Origin: an uncultured Christensenellaceae bacterium
GTDB lineage: Bacteria > Bacillota > Clostridia > Christensenellales > UMGS416
Length of the DNA stretch: 64,000 nt
Assembly: GCA_944376795.1 (NCBI GenBank)
Contig: CALWDW010000039.1
Location: 1 to 64,000, forward strand
Direction: 5' to 3'
Positions 32,467 to 42,007 of this stretch are shown here, piece after piece (within the stretch, counting starts at the first letter, position 1; the number at the start of each line of letters is the position of its first letter). The notes beneath the pieces are model-generated. The model did not search any database. It was not told the DNA's origin and saw nothing but the letters and a program-made list of their open reading frames with translations. Position numbers and translations under genes: made by a program.

Positions 32467-33504
32467 ATGTTGAAAGCAGCACTGATCGGCCTGGGCGCTA
32501 TGGGCAGCGGCCATCTGAACAACTACCACCGCCTCATGAAGGAAGGCAAGGGCGTAAAGCTCGTGGCCATCTGCGATGTGGATCCCAAGCGCCTCTATGG
32601 TGAGGAAAAGGCGGAACTGAACATCGCCACCGATGACGGCGGCGCTACCGAGGCTTTCGATTATCGCCGTTATCTCGATATGGACGAGATGCTGGAGAAG
32701 GAAGAACTGGATTACGTGGACATTGTGCTGCCCACCTTCCTCCATGCTCCCGTGGCCATCAAGTGCATGAAGCGCGGCCTCCACGTGCTGTGCGAGAAGC
32801 CCATGTCCCTGAACCCCGAACTCTGCCAGCAGATGATCGACTGCTCCCGGGAGACCGGCAAGAAGCTGATGATCGCCCAGTGCCTGCGTTTCTGGCCGGC
32901 CTATGAGTACCTCAAGAGCGTGGTGGACAGCGGCAAGTACGGTAAGGTCGTGTGCGCCAACTTCTTCCGCGGCGGCCCCACCCCCATGTGGAGCTGGGAG
33001 AATTGGCTCCTGACCAAGGAGCGCTCGGGCGGCTGCGTCATCGACCAGCACGTCCATGACGTGGACACCATTAACTGGATCTTCGGCAAGCCTGACCGGG
33101 TGGTGACCAGCGCCCGCCGGGTCTTCGACACCAGCTACTATGATGCCTGCGCCACCACCTATTTCTATGACGATCTGGGCGCGGTGATCACTGCCCAGGA
33201 TGACTGGACCATCAATGGCGACTTTAAGTTCACCATGAACTTCCGGGTTAACTTCGAGAAGGGCGCGGTGGTCTGGAATGGCGGCGATGTGGAGGATATT
33301 CCCCACGACGGCAAGGCCTTTACTCCCCAGTTGGACAGCGATGACGGCTATTATCGGGAGATGGTCTACTTCATCAATGCCGTAACCCAGGACACCCCCA
33401 CCGATCGGGTGCCCCTGGAGTCCACCAAGAACACCATTGCCCTGGCCTGCTGCGAACTCCAGTCGGCTGATAACAAGGGCATGCCTGTGGACGTCAAGTT
33501 CTAA
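32467..33504 (+). CDS. Gfo/Idh/MocA-family oxidoreductase
   Basis: A 345-aa NAD(P)-dependent sugar or polyol dehydrogenase. The Rossmann fold opens with ALIGLGAMGSGHLNNY. The family's catalytic lysine lies in CEKPMSLNPE, and the active-site histidine in VIDQHVHDVDTINW. The C-terminal alpha/beta domain is typical in length. AAGGAGG precedes the ATG. It is co-transcribed with the upstream isomerase/epimerase gene and ends at a terminator. Members act on myo-inositol, glucose-fructose, 1,5-anhydrofructose or 3-keto-glycosides; the substrate here is unknown. Confidence 0.88.
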   Translation: MLKAALIGLGAMGSGHLNNYHRLMKEGKGVKLVAICDVDPKRLYGEEKAELNIATDDGGATEAFDYRRYLDMDEMLEKEELDYVDIVLPTFLHAPVAIKCMKRGLHVLCEKPMSLNPELCQQMIDCSRETGKKLMIAQCLRFWPAYEYLKSVVDSGKYGKVVCANFFRGGPTPMWSWENWLLTKERSGGCVIDQHVHDVDTINWIFGKPDRVVTSARRVFDTSYYDACATTYFYDDLGAVITAQDDWTINGDFKFTMNFRVNFEKGAVVWNGGDVEDIPHDGKAFTPQLDSDDGYYREMVYFINAVTQDTPTDRVPLESTKNTIALACCELQSADNKGMPVDVKF

Positions 33505-33516
33505 ATTCCCCCTGTC

Positions 33517-33558
33517 AAAAGGCAGACCCTCTGCGCCTCGGCGCAGGGGGCCTTTTTT
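33517..33558 (+). terminator. Terminator after the isomerase-oxidoreductase pair
   Basis: The left arm CCCTCTGCGC pairs with GCGCAGGGGG across a CTCG loop, extended by outer AAAAGG/CCTTTT pairs, and is followed by T6. Confidence 0.85.
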
Positions 33559-33602
33559 GCGTGCGCTGCCTGCGAATTCTGGAGGAATTTTACCATAAGC
33601 CC

Positions 33603-33633
33603 TTGACTTTGCCCTTAGGGCAGGCTGTAAGTT
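33603..33633 (+). promoter_or_regulatory. MerR-type promoter/operator with 19-bp spacer
   Basis: TTGACT (33603-33608) and TAAGTT (33628-33633) are separated by 19 bp, the over-long spacer that MerR-family activators act on. An 11-base palindrome GCCCTTAGGGC (33611-33621) lies inside the spacer. The MerR gene begins 20 bases downstream, which indicates autoregulation. Confidence 0.78.
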
Positions 33634-33652
33634 CTTCTTGGAGGTGAGAGCA

Positions 33653-34402
33653 ATGAGGGATTATACTGTCCGCGAGGTGGCGAGAATGACGGGCGTAACT
33701 GCCAAGACCCTTTATCATTACCAAAGGGTGGGACTGCTTTCCCCGGCCTATATAGGGGAGAACGGTTACCGCTACTATGGGGTGAAAGAGCTGGAACAAC
33801 TGCAGCAAATCCTCTATTACCGTGAACTGGACTTCTCTTTGTCCCAAATCAAGCGGGCGATGGAGAGTGAACCGAACCGCTTGGGGTGTCTGCGAGAACA
33901 GCACCGGCTCCTGGAACAGAGTCGTAAGCGTACGGTGCGGCTGCTCCGCGCTTTGGAGGAGGCCATAGCTCGCGCCGAGAAAGGAGAAAGCATGGATACG
34001 GAAAGAATGTTCCAAGGCTTTGATGGAGCACAGTGGGAGGATCAGCTTGCCCAGCGTAACGCGTATTTGGAAGCAAACTATGGTTGCCGTCCTGTGGGAA
34101 ATATACATGGTGACCAGGGGTGCAGCCGTGTGGATGAGGAAACCGTGGCATTCCAAGCCTATATGGCTGGTGCGCTGGAGCTGGGCAAGGGTCCTGGGGA
34201 TCCGGAGGTGCGGCAAGCCATGGCCAAGCACGGGACGTTTTGCGGCATGGACGCGCAGAGGATGGCCGAGCGTGCCAGGTTCTTTGTGACGGATGATTTC
34301 CATCGGAGCATGCTAGAGGCGCACCAGACGGGACTGTCTTATTATATCCTGGCGTGTGCAGAGGCTTTGCTGGCCGAAGCCGAAGGCAGAATACAAAGCT
34401 AG
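33653..34402 (+). CDS. MerR-family regulator with TipAS-type antibiotic-recognition domain
   Basis: A 249-aa protein. The N-terminal winged helix-turn-helix reads YTVREVARMTGVTAKTLYHY, then ENGYRYYGVKELEQLQQIL and a dimerisation helix. The C-terminal ~130 residues match the TipAS domain (MFQGFDGAQWEDQL, AERARFFVTDDFHRSM, GLSYYILACAEALL), which in TipA binds thiopeptide antibiotics. The ATG at 33653 follows GGAGG. The promoter has the MerR-type 19-bp spacer and a central palindrome. No obvious resistance gene is adjacent; targets beyond itself may include the ABC system at 36482, but that is only proximity. Confidence 0.87.
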   Translation: MRDYTVREVARMTGVTAKTLYHYQRVGLLSPAYIGENGYRYYGVKELEQLQQILYYRELDFSLSQIKRAMESEPNRLGCLREQHRLLEQSRKRTVRLLRALEEAIARAEKGESMDTERMFQGFDGAQWEDQLAQRNAYLEANYGCRPVGNIHGDQGCSRVDEETVAFQAYMAGALELGKGPGDPEVRQAMAKHGTFCGMDAQRMAERARFFVTDDFHRSMLEAHQTGLSYYILACAEALLAEAEGRIQS

Positions 34403-34534
34403 ATCTGGCTTTCCCTGCGGTGGCATCAGAGGGAGGGTTGCTGTTTTGCTTTTGTATTAGCTAAAGAAGAATGACAATCTTTTAGTGTCATGTAAAAATC
34501 CGCTTCCTATCCGGTGCTTTTTCGGGAAAGTGCA

Positions 34535-34563
34535 TTGCATAACATGATCGATTACGGTATCAT
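34535..34563 (+). promoter_or_regulatory. araB promoter
   Basis: TTGCAT (34535-34540), a 17-bp spacer and TATCAT (34558-34563), 32 bases ahead of the ATG. Confidence 0.7.
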
Positions 34564-34595
34564 AATGGTAGAATATCCCACAGGAGGAAAACGGA

Positions 34596-36272
34596 ATGCC
34601 GCAAAAATATACGATTGGCATCGACTTTGGTACCCAGTCTGGCCGGGCTGTGCTGGTAGAACTGGGAACCGCTCGGGAACTGGCCACCGCTGTGTTTGTG
34701 TATCCCCATGGCGTCATGGATGAAAAGCTGCCCAATGGCCGTCCCCTCATGCCCGACTGGGCGCTGGAGCATCCCCAGGATTATATCGACGTCTTGACCA
34801 CCACCGTGCCCCAGGTGGTGCGGGAGTCGGGGGTGGATCCTAAGGATATCATTGGTGTGGCCATCGACTTTACGGCCTGCACCATGCTGGGTGTGGACAA
34901 GAACGGCCAGCCGCTGTGTTTCGATCCTGCCTGGGAGGATGACCCTCACAGCTACGTCAAGCTCTGGAAGCATCACGCCGCCCAGGACGAGGCGAATAAG
35001 CTGAACCGCATCGCCGCCGAGCGGGGGGAGAAGTTCCTGGCCCGCTATGGCGGAAAGATTTCCTCCGAGTGGATGTTCCCCAAAATCATGCAGGTGCTGG
35101 ATGAGGATCCCGCGTGTTACGATGCCTGCGCCCGCTTCATGGAAGCTACCGACTGGGTGACCATGCAGATGACCGGCGTGGAGCGCCGCAATTCTTGCAC
35201 CGCCGGCTACAAGGCCATGTGGCATAAGAAGGAGGGCTATCCCAGCAAGGAATTCTTCAAGGCACTGGATCCTCGGCTGGAGAATGTGATTGAGGAGAAA
35301 ATGGGAACAGAGATCTATCCCTTGGGCTCCAAGGCGGGGGAATTGATCCCTGAAATGGCTGAAAAGATGGGGCTTCTGCCCGGGACCGCCGTGGCGGTGG
35401 CCAATGTGGACGCCCATGTGACTGTGCCCGCTGTGGGAATTACGGGCCCCGGGAAGCTTCTGATGATCATGGGAACCTCTACCTGCCACATCCTGGTGGG
35501 CACCGAGGAGCGCATCGTCCCCGGTATGTGCGGCGTGGTGGAGGACGGGGTGCTGCCCGGCCTGCCTGGCTACGAAGCAGGGCAGAGCTGCGTAGGCGAT
35601 CACTTCGAGTGGTTTGTAGAGAACTGCGTCCCTGCCGCCTATGAGCGGGCCGCCCAGGAGGCGGGGGTCAATATCCATCAGTACCTTACCGACAAGGCCA
35701 GCAAGCTGGCCATCGGCGAGAGCGGCTTGGTGGCCCTGGACTGGTGGAACGGCAACCGCTCCGTGCTGGTGGACGTGGATCTCACGGGCCTGCTCATCGG
35801 CTGCACGCTGCTCACCAAGCCGGAGGAGATCTACCGCGCCCTGATTGAAGCCACGGCCTATGGCACCCGGATGATTGTAGACAATTTCGTGGAGCACGGC
35901 GTGCCAGTGGATGAGCTCTATGCTGCTGGCGGCATTGCCCAGAAGAACGCGCTGATGATGCAGATTTACGCCGATGTCACCAATCGCGAGATCCGTATCG
36001 CCGCTTCGGCTCAGGCGCCCGCGGTGGGTTCGGCCATGCACGCTGCGGTGGCCGCCGGCCGGGAGCGCGGCGGGTATGATAGCATCGTGGAGGCCGCGCA
36101 GGAGATGGGCCGGGTGATGGAGCATGTGTATCGCCCCATTCCCGAGAACGTGAAAAAATACGAGCGTCTCTATCAGGAGTATAAGATTCTGCACGATACC
36201 TTTGGGCGTGGCGCCAATGATGTTATGAAGCGCCTGAAGGCTATTCGTGAGGAAGCTATCGCGGGAAAGTAG
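34596..36272 (+). CDS. araB: Ribulokinase
   Basis: A FGGY-family kinase phosphorylating L-ribulose to L-ribulose-5-phosphate in arabinose use. The 558-aa length fits AraB. Motifs: [17 protein letters not shown] (phosphate 1), [74 protein letters not shown] and [19 protein letters not shown]. These AraB-specific motifs distinguish it from xylulokinase and glycerol kinase. GGAGG precedes the ATG. araA and araD are absent from the window, so it stands alone as a single-gene unit with its own promoter and terminator. Confidence 0.93.
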   Translation: MPQKYTIGIDFGTQSGRAVLVELGTARELATAVFVYPHGVMDEKLPNGRPLMPDWALEHPQDYIDVLTTTVPQVVRESGVDPKDIIGVAIDFTACTMLGVDKNGQPLCFDPAWEDDPHSYVKLWKHHAAQDEANKLNRIAAERGEKFLARYGGKISSEWMFPKIMQVLDEDPACYDACARFMEATDWVTMQMTGVERRNSCTAGYKAMWHKKEGYPSKEFFKALDPRLENVIEEKMGTEIYPLGSKAGELIPEMAEKMGLLPGTAVAVANVDAHVTVPAVGITGPGKLLMIMGTSTCHILVGTEERIVPGMCGVVEDGVLPGLPGYEAGQSCVGDHFEWFVENCVPAAYERAAQEAGVNIHQYLTDKASKLAIGESGLVALDWWNGNRSVLVDVDLTGLLIGCTLLTKPEEIYRALIEATAYGTRMIVDNFVEHGVPVDELYAAGGIAQKNALMMQIYADVTNREIRIAASAQAPAVGSAMHAAVAAGRERGGYDSIVEAAQEMGRVMEHVYRPIPENVKKYERLYQEYKILHDTFGRGANDVMKRLKAIREEAIAGK

Positions 36273-36287
36273 GATGGCAGTTCGCAG

Positions 36288-36323
36288 CGCCATGAAGGAA
36301 GCGATCCTTCATGGCGTTTTTTT
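36288..36323 (+). terminator. araB terminator
   Basis: A perfect 12-bp stem CGCCATGAAGGA (36288-36299) with TCCTTCATGGCG (36305-36316), then T7. Confidence 0.9.
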
Positions 36324-36422
36324 ATAGGGCGCGGTATCAGAGTTATCAGACAAAGGACACAAAATACTCTACATTTCTAAGGGGATGGGTCAAATCTGTC
36401 AATAGTGATCGAATCCACCTAA

Positions 36423-36431
36423 TGGTACAAT
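36423..36431 (+). promoter_or_regulatory. Extended -10 promoter of the ABC export operon
   Basis: TGG plus TACAAT (36426-36431) forms an extended -10 element about 50 bases ahead of the adaptor gene. No good -35 box is seen. Confidence 0.5.
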
Positions 36432-36481
36432 AAAGCCTATATAAGTATCGGAATCTGAAAGCTTATAGGAGGATTGTTTTC

Positions 36482-37486
36482 ATGGCAAAATGGAGAAAAG
36501 CGGTTTCCTGGATGGCGGTGGCAATCATGACGGTGGGAGCTCTCTCGGGCTGCTACCTGCTGCCTCAGGAGGAAGAGGTGCTGGAGCCGCCGCTCCTGAC
36601 TCCCGTCGAGGTGGAATACCAGACGGTGACCGTGGAGCTGGGTACCATTGAGAGCGTGATTACCGCCCAGGGCATGATTGTTCCGGCTAAGCGTTTTGAT
36701 CTCTACTATACTTATGAGGGCGGGCGCGTGGCGTCCTTCCCTGCGGAGTACGGGGCCCAGGTCAAGGAAGGGGATGTGCTCATCGAACTGGAGACCGAAG
36801 ACCTCAAATTTGAGATGGAAAAGATGGAGATCCAGTATGAGCGGCAGAAAGCTGCCTACGATAAGGCGATGAAGTCCGGCAGTTCCACCACCCGGCAGAA
36901 TGCCCAGTGGGATTGGGATCTGTTCATGCTGGATTATAATCGGATCCAGGAGCAGCTGGAGAGGGCGACAATCACGTCGCCCATCGACGGGCAGGTTATC
37001 TACCTGGCCGCAGTGGACGTAGGGGATGAGGTAACCACCTACAGCACACTGGTGACTGTAGCCGATGTGAGTAAGCTCTATGTGGGCGTTACGGGCGACA
37101 GCGCCATGGACTTTACTACAGGCATGGAGGTGGAGGTCAACTATAATAAAGAGACCTACACCGGTGTCGTGGTGCAGACCCCGCGGGATACCCCCGACAA
37201 GATTAACAGCGCTTCGGCGGAGACCACCACCTTCATCGAAATTCAGAACATGCCCGAGGGCATCTTCAAGCTGGGCAATGAGGTGACTGTGCGCCTGGTA
37301 GAGGCTCGCAGGGAGAATACCATTGTGCTGAGCCGGAACCTGGTGAGCAGCTACAACGGCCGCAACTATGTCAAGGTGCTGGAGGACGGTTTGAAGGTAG
37401 AGCGGGATGTAGAGATTGGCATGAGCAACTCCACCCAGTATGAGATCCTTTCCGGCCTGGAGGTTGGCGATCTGGTCATTAAGTAA
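36482..37486 (+). CDS. Lipoprotein periplasmic-adaptor-like subunit of an ABC export system (HlyD/MacA type)
   Basis: A 334-aa membrane-anchored adaptor. A signal peptide ends in the lipobox GALSGC (residues 20-25), so Cys25 should be lipidated. A biotinyl-lipoyl-like barrel follows (TVELGTIESVITAQGMIVPA, QVKEGDVLIELETEDL), then a short alpha-helical hairpin (EKMEIQYERQKAAYDKAM), ATITSPIDGQVIYLAAVDVGD, and a beta-barrel region. It lies 14 bases before the FtsX-like permease gene, with two ATPase genes following, so it belongs to a MacAB-like complex. In a single-membrane cell it would reach out from the membrane surface. Its cargo is unknown. Confidence 0.87.
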   Translation: MAKWRKAVSWMAVAIMTVGALSGCYLLPQEEEVLEPPLLTPVEVEYQTVTVELGTIESVITAQGMIVPAKRFDLYYTYEGGRVASFPAEYGAQVKEGDVLIELETEDLKFEMEKMEIQYERQKAAYDKAMKSGSSTTRQNAQWDWDLFMLDYNRIQEQLERATITSPIDGQVIYLAAVDVGDEVTTYSTLVTVADVSKLYVGVTGDSAMDFTTGMEVEVNYNKETYTGVVVQTPRDTPDKINSASAETTTFIEIQNMPEGIFKLGNEVTVRLVEARRENTIVLSRNLVSSYNGRNYVKVLEDGLKVERDVEIGMSNSTQYEILSGLEVGDLVIK

Positions 37487-37500
37487 AGGAGGGCAAGAGC

Positions 37501-40350
37501 TTGCTGTTTATTGTACTGCGGAAGATATTCAACAATAAATGGTTGATCGCTTGCCTGCTGGCGGGATCGATCCTGGCCGTGGCTATGGTTAGCAGTATTC
37601 CCATGTATACCGACGGTATCCTGCAAAGGATGCTGGTGAAGGATATGGAAAACTACCAGCTGCGGATGAACACCTACCCTGGCAAGTATCTGATTAACGC
37701 AAATATCATTTCCTATTATGATCCCAACGACCGTTCTTCCACCTGGAAGTGGTTCGACAATAAGATCATGGGAGAGGCCGTGCTGGATACTCTGCCTGCC
37801 GACTGCCTCAGCATCATCCGCCGGGTGAGTATGCAGTATCAGACGGTTGTAGAGGTCGATGCGGAGAGTACAGAGGGCGTTAGCGATCGGATGACGGCGT
37901 CGGCTTTCTCTGACTACAAGGAGCATATGAAGGTGGTCAAGGGCCGCTATCCCGTCAGCGGCTATGCTGAGGACGGCGCCATTGAGGTGCTGATCCAGGC
38001 GGCGACCCAGGCGGATTACGGTCTGATCTTGGATAAAACCTATAAAATGGTGGACAGTTCGGGTAATATCGACAACTACCTGCTGATTCGGCCGGTTGGT
38101 ATTTATGAGCCCGCCTCAGACAACGACGCTTGGTGGTACAACCAGTTCTATACCTACGCCGATACCATCGTGATCGACTATGACTTCTACGTCAATACCC
38201 TGATGGCGGAGAACAACGGCACCACCGAGGCCGATTGGTGCTTCCAGATTGACTATACCGATATTCCCATTGACAGCATCAACAACTTCCTCAACGTGAT
38301 CAAGGAGCACGCGCTTTGGCTGCAGAGCTACCCGGGCTTGACCAGTAAATTCCTGGCGCAGAGCATCATGGAGAACTATTTCTCCCGGGAACAGGAGCTG
38401 CGCACCACGCTTTGGGTGCTGCAGGTTCCGATCCTGATGATGCTGGCCTTCTATATTTTCATGGTTGCCCAGATGATCGTCCAGAATGACGATAACGAGA
38501 TTGCCGTGCTCAAGAGCCGCGGCGCCAGCAAGGGGCAGATTTTCCTCAATTACCTGCTGCAAAGCTCCCTGCTGAGCGGCGTCTCGGTGATCCTGGGGCC
38601 GGTGCTGGCCATTGGGATCTGTACGGTTCTGGGCGCCTCCAACGGCTTCTTGGAGTTTGTTGGCCGCACCGCGCTGCCCATTGTGATTCGGCCGCGGATG
38701 GTCTACTACGCCCTGGTTGCAGGCGTCTTTTCGGTGGTTATGATGATGATTCCGGCCATCGTTGCCGCGCGAACCTCCATCGTGGAGCTTAAGCAGAAGA
38801 AGGCACGACGCTGGAACGCTCCCATCTGGCAGAAAATGTTCCTGGACTTCATATTGCTGGGGGTGGCCTTTTATGGCCTCTATACCTACCAGAACCGACA
38901 GGCTCTGTTGGCCTTGAGCGAGGCCGCGGGTACCGAGGCCCCGGTGGATCCCCTCCTGTTTATGATCTCCACCTTCTTTATTCTCGGCGCCGGGCTGCTG
39001 TTTCTGCGGATCTATCCGTATATTATCCGTTTTGTATTCTGGCTGGGGCGCAGGGCCTGGTCTCCGGTGCTCTATACGTCCTTTATCCAGGTGGGGCGTT
39101 CCGGGGGACGCGAGGGCTTCCTGATGCTCTTCCTGGTGCTGACACTGTCTATTGGCGTATTTTCCGCCAATTCGGCGCGCACCATTAACCAAAACATTGA
39201 GGATCGGATTTCGTACAGCATCGGCGCGGATATGACCATGCAGATGGAATGGCTGAGCAACGCTCCCAGTGAATCGGCAGCAGGTTCGGGTCCCGATGCC
39301 GCACAGGCTGCCAGTTCCAGTTCTAGTTACCAGGATGTGGTGATTTACCAGGAGCCTGACTTCGATATCGTGGAGAAGATCGACGGCATCGAGGCGGCAG
39401 CCAAGGTTTTGATGCCGAGTGAGGTTAGTTTGACCACCGAGGATAACCAGAAAAAGCGTATTGCCCTCATGGCCATCGAGCCTGACAAGTTCGGCCAGGT
39501 GTGCTGGTCCAACAGCAGCTTGCTGCCTACGCATATCAACAACTATCTGAACCTAATGACCTACAGCAAAAACGCCGTGCTGATCAGCAGTGCCATTGCG
39601 GACGAGATGGGCGTGGCCACCGGGGATACCGTAAAAATTGCCTGGGCCAGCCAGGATCCCATGGAGCTGGTGGTCTTTGCTGTGGTAGACTACTGGCCGG
39701 GGATCAATCCTGCGGAAGGCTACAATAAGTACTTTGTCATCGCCGATTTAAACTACATCCAGTCCATGACCATGCTGGAGCCGTACCAGGTCTGGATGCG
39801 CCGCGATGATACCACCAGCACCCAGGAAATCTACGACTCGATTGAGGAACTGGGGATCCGTGCGCTGTGGATCCACGATACCAAGCAGGAAATCATTACC
39901 GCCAAGAACGACCCGCTGCTGCAGGGGACCAATGGTGCCATGACCATGGGCTTTGTGGTCACTATGGCTATCAGCATGATCGGCTTCATTATCTACTGGG
40001 TGCTCTCCATCCGCTCCCGGACGCTACAGTTTGGTATTCTTCGGGCCATTGGCATGACCAAGGGCAAGGTGATCGGCATGATCATCTGCGAGCAGGTGCT
40101 GATCTCGGTGGTGGCCATCTTTATGGGGCTGATTATCGGCGGCATTGCCTGCGAGCAGTTTGTGCCTCTCCTGGAGATGGTATACAGTGCAGCCGACCAG
40201 GTGCCTCCGTTCCATGTGGTGGCTTCCCGCTCCGACTACCTCAAGATCTATGCCATCATCGGGATCATGCTGGCTGCCGGCGTTGGCATCTTGGGCGCCT
40301 TGATTAACAAGATCAAGGTGGCTCAGGCAATCAAGCTGGGGGAGGATTGA
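37501..40350 (+). CDS. FtsX/MacB-type ABC transporter permease, large
   Basis: A 949-aa permease with two FtsX-like modules. An N-terminal membrane helix (about 11-33) is followed by a ~270-residue extracellular domain. A first FtsX core (about 300-430) includes LWVLQVPILMMLAFYIFMVA and NEIAVLKSRGASKGQIFLNY. Several linking helices follow, then a second extracellular domain, and a final FtsX core (about 815-945) with LQFGILRAIGMTKGKVIGMI. The start is TTG at 37501 after AAAGGAGGG; no ATG fits. A Ser/Ala-rich low-complexity stretch near residues 580-617 lies in the second extracellular part. It is translationally close to both ATPase genes. Confidence 0.88.
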   Translation: MLFIVLRKIFNNKWLIACLLAGSILAVAMVSSIPMYTDGILQRMLVKDMENYQLRMNTYPGKYLINANIISYYDPNDRSSTWKWFDNKIMGEAVLDTLPADCLSIIRRVSMQYQTVVEVDAESTEGVSDRMTASAFSDYKEHMKVVKGRYPVSGYAEDGAIEVLIQAATQADYGLILDKTYKMVDSSGNIDNYLLIRPVGIYEPASDNDAWWYNQFYTYADTIVIDYDFYVNTLMAENNGTTEADWCFQIDYTDIPIDSINNFLNVIKEHALWLQSYPGLTSKFLAQSIMENYFSREQELRTTLWVLQVPILMMLAFYIFMVAQMIVQNDDNEIAVLKSRGASKGQIFLNYLLQSSLLSGVSVILGPVLAIGICTVLGASNGFLEFVGRTALPIVIRPRMVYYALVAGVFSVVMMMIPAIVAARTSIVELKQKKARRWNAPIWQKMFLDFILLGVAFYGLYTYQNRQALLALSEAAGTEAPVDPLLFMISTFFILGAGLLFLRIYPYIIRFVFWLGRRAWSPVLYTSFIQVGRSGGREGFLMLFLVLTLSIGVFSANSARTINQNIEDRISYSIGADMTMQMEWLSNAPSESAAGSGPDAAQAASSSSSYQDVVIYQEPDFDIVEKIDGIEAAAKVLMPSEVSLTTEDNQKKRIALMAIEPDKFGQVCWSNSSLLPTHINNYLNLMTYSKNAVLISSAIADEMGVATGDTVKIAWASQDPMELVVFAVVDYWPGINPAEGYNKYFVIADLNYIQSMTMLEPYQVWMRRDDTTSTQEIYDSIEELGIRALWIHDTKQEIITAKNDPLLQGTNGAMTMGFVVTMAISMIGFIIYWVLSIRSRTLQFGILRAIGMTKGKVIGMIICEQVLISVVAIFMGLIIGGIACEQFVPLLEMVYSAADQVPPFHVVASRSDYLKIYAIIGIMLAAGVGILGALINKIKVAQAIKLGED

Positions 40351-40354
40351 TGAG

Positions 40355-41068
40355 ATGGAACCCATGATTCGCACGGAATACGTTACACGCATCTTCCCCA
40401 TGGGGGAGAATAAAGTGGTCGCGCTACAGGACGTCAATATCGAGGTGGATCCCGGGACGCTGACCATCCTGCGCGGACGCAGCGGCTCGGGTAAGACCAC
40501 GTTGATGAATATCATTGGCACGCTGGACCGCCCCACATCCGGCCAGGTCTTTTTCGCCGGCCAGGAGATTACGCGCATGTCGGAGAATAAGCGCGACGAG
40601 CTGCGCCGTACCGAGATGGGATTCATTTTCCAATCGGTGGCGCTGATGGGGCAGATGTCGGCCTATGAAAATGTAGAGTTCGGCCTGCGGATCGCCGGAT
40701 ATCCCGCCAAGGAACGGAAGGAAAGGGCCATCGAATGCCTTGATTTTGTGGGCCTGAAGAAGCGGCTTAACCACCGCCCTGGTGAGCTCTCCGGCGGCGA
40801 GCAGCAGCGCGTCGCCATCGCCCGGGCCATCGCCCATGAGCCGAAGGTGATCTTCGCCGATGAGCCTACCGCCGAACTGGATACCGCCATGGCTGTCAAG
40901 GTCATGAAACTGTTGCGGGATTTGGTGGTCAAGGAGGGCGTCACTATCCTGATGACTACCCACGATCCTAGTATGATGGAACTGGGCGATCACGTCTATT
41001 CCCTGCAGGACGGCCAGATCGTCGATGAACAGCGCCGTCAGGTGCCGGTCATCAGTGAGGAGGGCTGA
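40355..41068 (+). CDS. ABC transporter ATP-binding protein (LolD/MacB type), first of pair
   Basis: A 237-aa ATPase. Walker A is GRSGSGKTTLMNIIGTLD, the Q-loop is in FIFQSVALMGQMSAYENV, the signature is LSGGEQQRVAIARAI, Walker B is VIFADEPTAELD, and the H-loop is MMTTHDPSM (reads MTTHDP). These match the short ATPases that energise FtsX-type permeases. GGGGAGG lies ahead of the ATG. The second ATPase gene starts 1 base after its stop. The pair may act as a heterodimer with the single large permease. Confidence 0.92.
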   Translation: MEPMIRTEYVTRIFPMGENKVVALQDVNIEVDPGTLTILRGRSGSGKTTLMNIIGTLDRPTSGQVFFAGQEITRMSENKRDELRRTEMGFIFQSVALMGQMSAYENVEFGLRIAGYPAKERKERAIECLDFVGLKKRLNHRPGELSGGEQQRVAIARAIAHEPKVIFADEPTAELDTAMAVKVMKLLRDLVVKEGVTILMTTHDPSMMELGDHVYSLQDGQIVDEQRRQVPVISEEG

Positions 41069-41069
41069 C

Positions 41070-41993
41070 ATGATACTGTGTGAGAACCTGGTGAAAATCT
41101 ATAAGACCCGGGAGACCGAGGTGGTGGCCCTCCAAGGCTTGGATTTGACCGTGGACGATGGGGAACTGATGGCTATCATTGGCAATTCCGGCAGCGGTAA
41201 GTCCACTTTGCTCAATATGATTGGCGGATTGGATCGGCCCTCCGCCGGAGTCCTCCAGGTGGATGGCAAGGACCTCCTCAAGTTCCGGGAGAAGGACTAT
41301 ATGCGGTATAAGCGGGAGACGGTGGGTTTTGTTTGGCAGAACAACGCCCGCAACCTGATTCCCTATATGACCGCTATGGAGAATGTCCAGGTACCCATGG
41401 TGCTTACCGGGTATAAGGCGCGGCGGGAGCGGGCCCGGGAGCTTCTGGATATTGTGGGGCTGGGTCACCGCTGGAACGGAAGGCTATCCCAGATGTCCGG
41501 CGGCGAACAGCAGCGCGTGGCGATCGCCATCAGCCTGGCCAACAAGCCCCGGCTGATGCTGGCCGACGAGCCCACCGGTTCGGTGGATACCCGCACCGCC
41601 GACATGATCCTGGATATCTTCCGCGAGGTGAACAAGCAGCTGGGCGTTACGGTGGTGATTGTTACCCACGACAATAACCTGAGCCGAAAGGTGGACCGGG
41701 TGGTTGCCATTCGGGACGGACGTACCTCCAGTGAATTCATCCGTCGCCACTCCTATGTGGAGGAGATGCGGGAGCTTTCCGCCCACGAGAAGGCCGAGCG
41801 GGAGGCAAGCCATGTGGAACTGGCCGTGGTGGACGGCACCGGCCGTGTGCAGATCCCGCGGGAGTATCTGGCTTCCATCGGCATCCATGGCAAGAGCAAG
41901 GTGAAGGTTGAGGTGGAGGACAAGAGAGTGGTGCTTCTCAATCCCGAAGAGACCGAACTGAAGCCGGAGGACGCGGGAGCGCCTCGGGTGTAG
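41070..41993 (+). CDS. ABC transporter ATP-binding protein with C-terminal AbrB-like domain
   Basis: A 307-aa ATPase. Walker A is GNSGSGKSTLLNMIGGLD, the Q-loop region is FVWQNNARNLIPYMTAMENV, the signature is MSGGEQQRVAIAISL, and Walker B is LMLADEPTGSVD. Beyond the normal end (about residue 222) is an ~85-residue tail. A charged helical linker leads to residues 249-293, whose VVDGTGRVQIPREYLASIGI...KVKVEVEDKRVVLL pattern looks like the swapped-hairpin AbrB/SpoVT/MazE fold (x-x-x-G-R-V-x-I-P-x-x-x-x). The first ATPase lacks this tail. The ATG at 41070 follows GAGGAGG. A terminator ends the four-gene operon. The ATPase call is firm; the tail assignment is by pattern only. Confidence 0.88.
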   Translation: MILCENLVKIYKTRETEVVALQGLDLTVDDGELMAIIGNSGSGKSTLLNMIGGLDRPSAGVLQVDGKDLLKFREKDYMRYKRETVGFVWQNNARNLIPYMTAMENVQVPMVLTGYKARRERARELLDIVGLGHRWNGRLSQMSGGEQQRVAIAISLANKPRLMLADEPTGSVDTRTADMILDIFREVNKQLGVTVVIVTHDNNLSRKVDRVVAIRDGRTSSEFIRRHSYVEEMRELSAHEKAEREASHVELAVVDGTGRVQIPREYLASIGIHGKSKVKVEVEDKRVVLLNPEETELKPEDAGAPRV

Positions 41994-42007
41994 CAACGAA
42001 ATAAAAG

